Origin: Saturnia japonica
Lineage: Eukaryota; Arthropoda; Insecta; Lepidoptera; Saturniidae
Direction of reading: 5' to 3'
Assembly: GCA_033032175.1 (NCBI GenBank)
Contig: CM065318.1
Coordinates: 7,874,001 to 7,938,000 of the forward strand
DNA length: 64,000 nucleotides
Below, in pieces: positions 60,213 through 64,000 of the stretch (positions are counted from its first letter, which is position 1; every line of letters starts with the position of its first letter). The notes beneath the pieces are model-generated. The model saw only the letters and a program-made list of their open reading frames with translations. It was not told the DNA's origin and searched no databases. Both the position numbers and the translations under genes were made by a program.

Positions 60213-61176
60213 GAGATACATAGACAAAGAGTATACGAACGTATTCATTACAAAAGATCGACTTTATATACATATTAAAATCTTAATAGCCAATGAAAAA
60301 TGTATATTCTCAAAGCTACATAGGCCTGTACAATACCTTGAAAGTATCGACTCGATTATGATTGCACCGTTATGTAATAACTCAATTCGTGCTGACGTCG
60401 TGATCCAATCTATACTTCAACGATAGTTCTGATGCCTCAAGCCATTATCAGTATTTTGTAGTAAAAATCTAGCGTACGTGACTTTTATAAACTTTGAAAC
60501 AGAATTTATACCTTAAAATGAAAGCTATAAATAAAATTATTTCATAACAGTTACCATTTAACCAATTGGAATTTTATAACGTGTTTTTACAATATTTGAT
60601 TATAAAATTATGAGAATATTTTATTATTATATAAAATAGTTATTAATTTAGATAGTGCACAGCGAAAGTGAGAAAGAAATAACCAATGTTACATTTTTAC
60701 ACTTTTATGAGTCTATCTTTGCAACACAAGTATATTAGTAATTATATTATTTATAAAAACGTTTATCCGTATCCAAACTACATGTAGGTAATGTTTTTGT
60801 TGTTGATATGTCTTTACATGATGACGAGCTTAAATGATAATATAGAAGTCTAGAGACAGCGCAAAGCCCGCTTAAGATAACCTTTACGAGTACTAAGCGT
60901 GTACATCACAAATCCGGGTATTACTTTCACTGTAAGAAGTAAAAGGAACCTACTTTTCGTGACACAAACATGTGCCACACACGAAGTATATCAAATCGTG
61001 GCGCAACAATGAGGAAACTATTCAGTTTGAAGGCATAATTACCGCGGAGAGGCATCATCAGAGATCATTACAGGTTTCGAAGGCGGATAATGCTGGTGAC
61101 GCCAGGCCACCCACGAAAGCTTGCTGGATAATAGTTTATTTACCAAATATTGGACAACGGATCTGCAAAAATCCTA
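60213..61176. other. Gene-free stretch
   Basis: AT-rich; 60990-61130 is of mixed composition (CGGAGAGGCATCATCAGAGA) with a 101-codon frame that runs into a repeat and is not assignable. Confidence 0.4.
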
Positions 61177-61299
61177 TCTATACTAATATTACAAAGCTCA
61201 GGAGATTCGTTTTTTTGAATGCTCTAATCTTTAGATTACCAGTGAAATTTATGTTTAATTTTTTTTTCATTTGGTAGCATATTAATTGAGGAAGCTAGT
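61177..61299 (+). repeat. Helitron-like short copy, internally deleted
   Basis: TCTATACTAATATTACAAAG head and GAGGAAGCTAGT end, only 123 bases long, keeping both termini of the short-form family. Confidence 0.6.
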
Positions 61300-62017
61300 T
61301 CTATATAAAATGTAAGTATAACCATACCAATGCTGTTAAAATGAGCGAATATGATTTCGACCGTTGAGTTCTCTCGCTACCAGATACTTTATTCTTTGAA
61401 AATTTTAAGGTACACTTTGCAAGTAGTTACTTTTATTTACATATAAAAAATATTCATGTCATAAATATAAAAATTTGAGTAAAGCGAAAGTAAATTAAAA
61501 TGTAGAAAAATATTGTACTTTGTTTTAAATGATTTTTTTTAAATATCCTCAATTTCTCAAATTATATACATTATTTCTCAAACTATATAGTTCTCTCTCT
61601 ATCTACCCACGATATTTCCCAAAATGAGTTTTTGTAACTATACTTTCTTTAAATTTGATGGAAAGACAATTAAATGTTTTTTTCTTGTTATAAAGAATAA
61701 TTTACTATAAAATTTTGTCGTGTGGCACGGATGCGATGCGGATTATAGGCGTGGAGAAGTATGCGAGCATGTCCGAGCACCAAGCTATCTCGGTGGTCCA
61801 CAGGAAGGCTTCATCGTTAGAAGGATTAAATTTTCAAATTGTTTAATCAGTTATTAGATTTCTTAATATATTCTTAGAAGAAGAACAGGGTCCTAGCTAC
61901 AAATTACAGATTACGAATTACAGCCTAACGAGTCAAGTACTATGAATATACATAATTCACGGACTACGAATAAGTTAAGTGAAAGGCTCGACGATCCAGG
62001 CGAAAATGTCCACGCCT
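61300..62017. other. Gene-free stretch
   Basis: AT-rich; nothing recognised. Confidence 0.4.
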
Positions 62018-62051
62018 TTTTTTTAGAACTGACTTTAGTGTTCGCCATAAG
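62018..62051 (-). mobile_element. Truncated Jockey-type tail (34 bases)
   Basis: TTTTTTTTTAGAACTGACTT then AGTGTTCGCCATAAGG copies the first bases of the next tail (TTTTTTTTTTAGAACTGATT...GTTAGCCTTAGGGG). It looks like an older tail into which the neighbouring copy inserted. Confidence 0.6.
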
Positions 62052-62052
62052 G

Positions 62053-62710
62053 TTTTTTTTTAGAACTGATTATACTGTTAGCCTTAGGGGCCCTGAAGCC
62101 GCTGCGGTTTTTACAGCTTCACCGAACTTGGGGGCGAGTGCAGAGGATACTCAGCCGCGAAAGTTTTGGACGACTCGCACGAGGGTGCCAGAGTGGCCGG
62201 ACTTCGGCTCGGATGGTCGTCGCGCATGCGAATAGGTCGCGATCTGGCTAATTTCCTATTCCTACACATTCGAGCTAACTAACATATACTCATATGCATG
62301 TTCCCCTCCTCCTGGGAGGAAGGAGGGAACCATGCGTATGTGTATTTAGTGATCGGAATGGTTTATCTACACTAACCAGCGCATGACTAACTAGCGCAAA
62401 AAAAGAAAAAAAAAGGTTCCTTACAGAACCCATGTACCTGTGTGGTGTGCACATGTGTATGTTCATATATGTGTAATGTTGTATGTGGGTAGCTAAGTGT
62501 TGCACGTATAGTGTTACTTAATCGCGCGGGCGGCTGCCTGACCCAAGGGCTTCACACCGAGGAACGTACCTAGGCTTGGATTGCCACTAGAGAGGGTGGA
62601 CGTGGTGGGTGTGCAGGAGAGTCCACGCTCCTTGTGCGCTATGTCTTTTATACTCTTACACTCGGCTCGAGTAGAAGGGTAGTTATTGTGAATAAAAGAC
62701 GTCCACAATA
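62053..62710 (-). mobile_element. Jockey-type LINE 3' end
   Basis: T10 (its A-tail) then the family UTR (GGGGCCCTGAAGCCGCTGCG, AACATGCATATGAGTATATG region, GGTTCCTTACAGAACC) to the last codons of ORF2 on the minus strand (CTPTTSTLSSGNPSLG). Shares the CCACGTCCACCCTCTC signature with the old copy at 7075-7561, unlike the 52- and 63-kb copies. 5' end near 62710 is approximate. Confidence 0.8.
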
Positions 62711-62875
62711 TTTTAATGTTTGCTAAATTAATAGCGCTTGTTTTATTCTTGTTTCTTACAAAGTTACAGTAGTTCGTAGTAACAATGTGGTTTCTTAATA
62801 ACGTTCTTGACTGTAGTTTGCTTGTAGATTCGCTGCTTGCTGTTGTTGTAGTGTTTCTCGAACTGATCCCAGTAC

Positions 62876-62878
<3 letters not shown>

Positions 62879-62907
<29 letters not shown>

Positions 62908-64000
62908 GTCTGACCTTGCTGTTAGCCTTAGGGGCCCTATCCGAAAACAGAGCCGCTGCGGCTTTTACAACTTTACCGGGCTTGGGGGCGAGCGCTTAAG
63001 GCACTCAGCCGCGTAAGCGTGGGCAACCAGCGCGCAAGGGTGCCAAAGTGGCCGGACCTCGGCTTGGGCTGTTGCCGCGATTGCAATGAAGTCGCGATCT
63101 GTCTAATACCCTATCCGTAAAATCGAGCTAAACTAACATATACAGATAAACATGTTCCTTCCTCCTGGGAGGAAGGAAGGAACATGTGTACGTGTATTTA
63201 GTAATCTGAAATATGTTCTACACTAACTAGTGCAAAAAAGAAAAAAAAAGGTTCCTTACAGAACCTATGTACCTGTGAGGTGTGCACGTATGTACATATG
63301 TGTGTACGTGATGTTTGTATGCGGGTAGCTAAGTGTTGCGCGTAAAGTGTCACTTATATCGCGCGGGCGGCTGCCAGACTCAAGGGTTTCACCCCGAGGA
63401 ACGGACCTAGGCTTGAGTTGCTGCGGGAGAGGGAGGTTGCGGCGGTGGGTGTGCGGGAGCGAAATTAGCCGCCCGTCCCCTGCGGAGGGAACGATGGTTA
63501 CGCGGGCGTGGGCGAAAACACGCTCTGTTTAGAGAGACGGTTGAGTAATATGCGATTTGTTTCTCGATTTCGTCATCGGGATCGGTAAAGATGTTACGCG
63601 GTCGACGCTGTAAGCGGGTGGCGATTGGGACTGGAACGTAATTCGCGGCGGCTTGGATCAAGGGATTCGCGTGATTTGACGCGGTGTCAAAGTAAGATCG
63701 TGAGAGGTATTTGATGTAAGACTCGATCGAGGGGAGTTTCATATCTCTATGAAGGTCTACCTGACGAACGAACCAGGGGCGTTATTGATTTTACGTAGTA
63801 CTCGAGTTTGAAGGACTTGGAATTTGTGTATGTTCAATTTTGACATATGTGCGAATGCGGCGCAGCTATATGTCATAATCGGACGTATGCACATTTTGTA
63901 GAGAGTAAGCTTATGTCTCAGGGACATTTTGCTTATGATCAGGGGCTGTAATCGACTTATGGCCATTGCGGCTGTTTTACAGACGGCACGGACATGAGAA
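62879..64000 (-). mobile_element. Jockey-type LINE, 3' part running off the right edge
   Basis: A-tail of about 27 T on the plus strand (62881-62907), a 500-base 3' UTR closely matching that at 52447-52953, and ORF2 coding sequence up to the window end. The element continues beyond base 64000, so its full length is unknown. Confidence 0.92.
63407..63966 (-). pseudogene. Jockey-type ORF2 C-terminus with one frameshift
   Basis: Reads MAISRLQPLIISKMSLRHKL, TLYKMCIRPIMTYSCAAFAH, FQVLQTRVLRKINNAP, then after a one-base loss near 63767 WFVRQVDLHRDMKLPSIESY, IKYLSRSYFDTASNHANPLI, RPRNIFTDPDDEIEKQIAYY and ends RAANFAPAHPPPQPPSPAA..., stop at 63407. This is the post-palm region of Jockey-clade reverse transcriptases (pattern LYK..IRP.MTY...AFAH). 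Apart from the frameshift the frame is clean, which marks a young copy. The catalytic part lies outside the window. Confidence 0.88.

Overview
The window looks like nuclear DNA from a moth or butterfly (Lepidoptera). It is AT-rich, has almost no long open frames, and carries dispersed repeats that I recognise from lepidopteran genomes: elements ending in ACTAGCTGTGCCCGCG, LINE tails of (ATC)n or (TTTTGAT)n type, and tRNA-derived SINEs with a TATGTATGTATG tail. There are no operons, CRISPR arrays, rRNAs or free-standing tRNA genes. The species cannot be named from the sequence.

The one host gene I can support is on the minus strand: the membralin (TMEM259) homologue. Its start codon is at 36085 and seven coding exons are visible (36085-35607, 35064-34767, 34471-34432, 33102-32868, 31654-31564, 12103-12046, 1862-1779). 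All splice sites are GT-AG and all phases agree. They encode 428 residues, and the C-terminal part lies beyond the left edge. The first five exons are compact (36.1 to 31.6 kb). Introns 5 (19.5 kb) and 6 (10.2 kb) are very large and filled with transposon remains. Family knowledge places membralin in the ER membrane, in ER-associated degradation.

Region by region. 1-1778: start of intron 7, two Helitron-like repeats. 1863-12045: intron 6, with two GC-richer islands, an old Jockey-type LINE tail, several non-autonomous repeats and an unrecognised 147-codon single-exon frame. 12104-31563: intron 5, with three LINE fragments, an internally repeated element, a long hairpin next to a nested repeat pair, an inverted-repeat element, an AT-rich quiet zone, and a nearly complete but inactivated CR1/L2-like LINE (30.9 to 26.5 kb) whose ORF1 combines a PHD-like finger, a coiled coil and a C-terminal domain resembling baculovirus FP25K. 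31564-36085: the compact membralin exons, with one MITE in intron 3. 36086-56979: mostly gene-free, with a MADF-like fragment, a decayed LINE, two SINEs and a Jockey tail. 56980-59584: a complete but dead hAT element of the GTF2IRD2/ZBED-like type, with its 8-bp target duplication still visible and a Jockey tail inserted in its leader. 59585-64000: more Helitron-like copies and three Jockey-type 3' ends, one nested beside another and one running off the right edge.

The window is best read as one conserved cellular gene set in layered transposon debris. I found no convincing new multi-gene system. The most distinctive items are the PHD/coiled-coil/FP25K-like LINE ORF1, the dated nesting of hAT, Jockey and Helitron-like copies, the 48-bp near-perfect hairpin at 20192-20297, and the orphan frame at 9034-9474.
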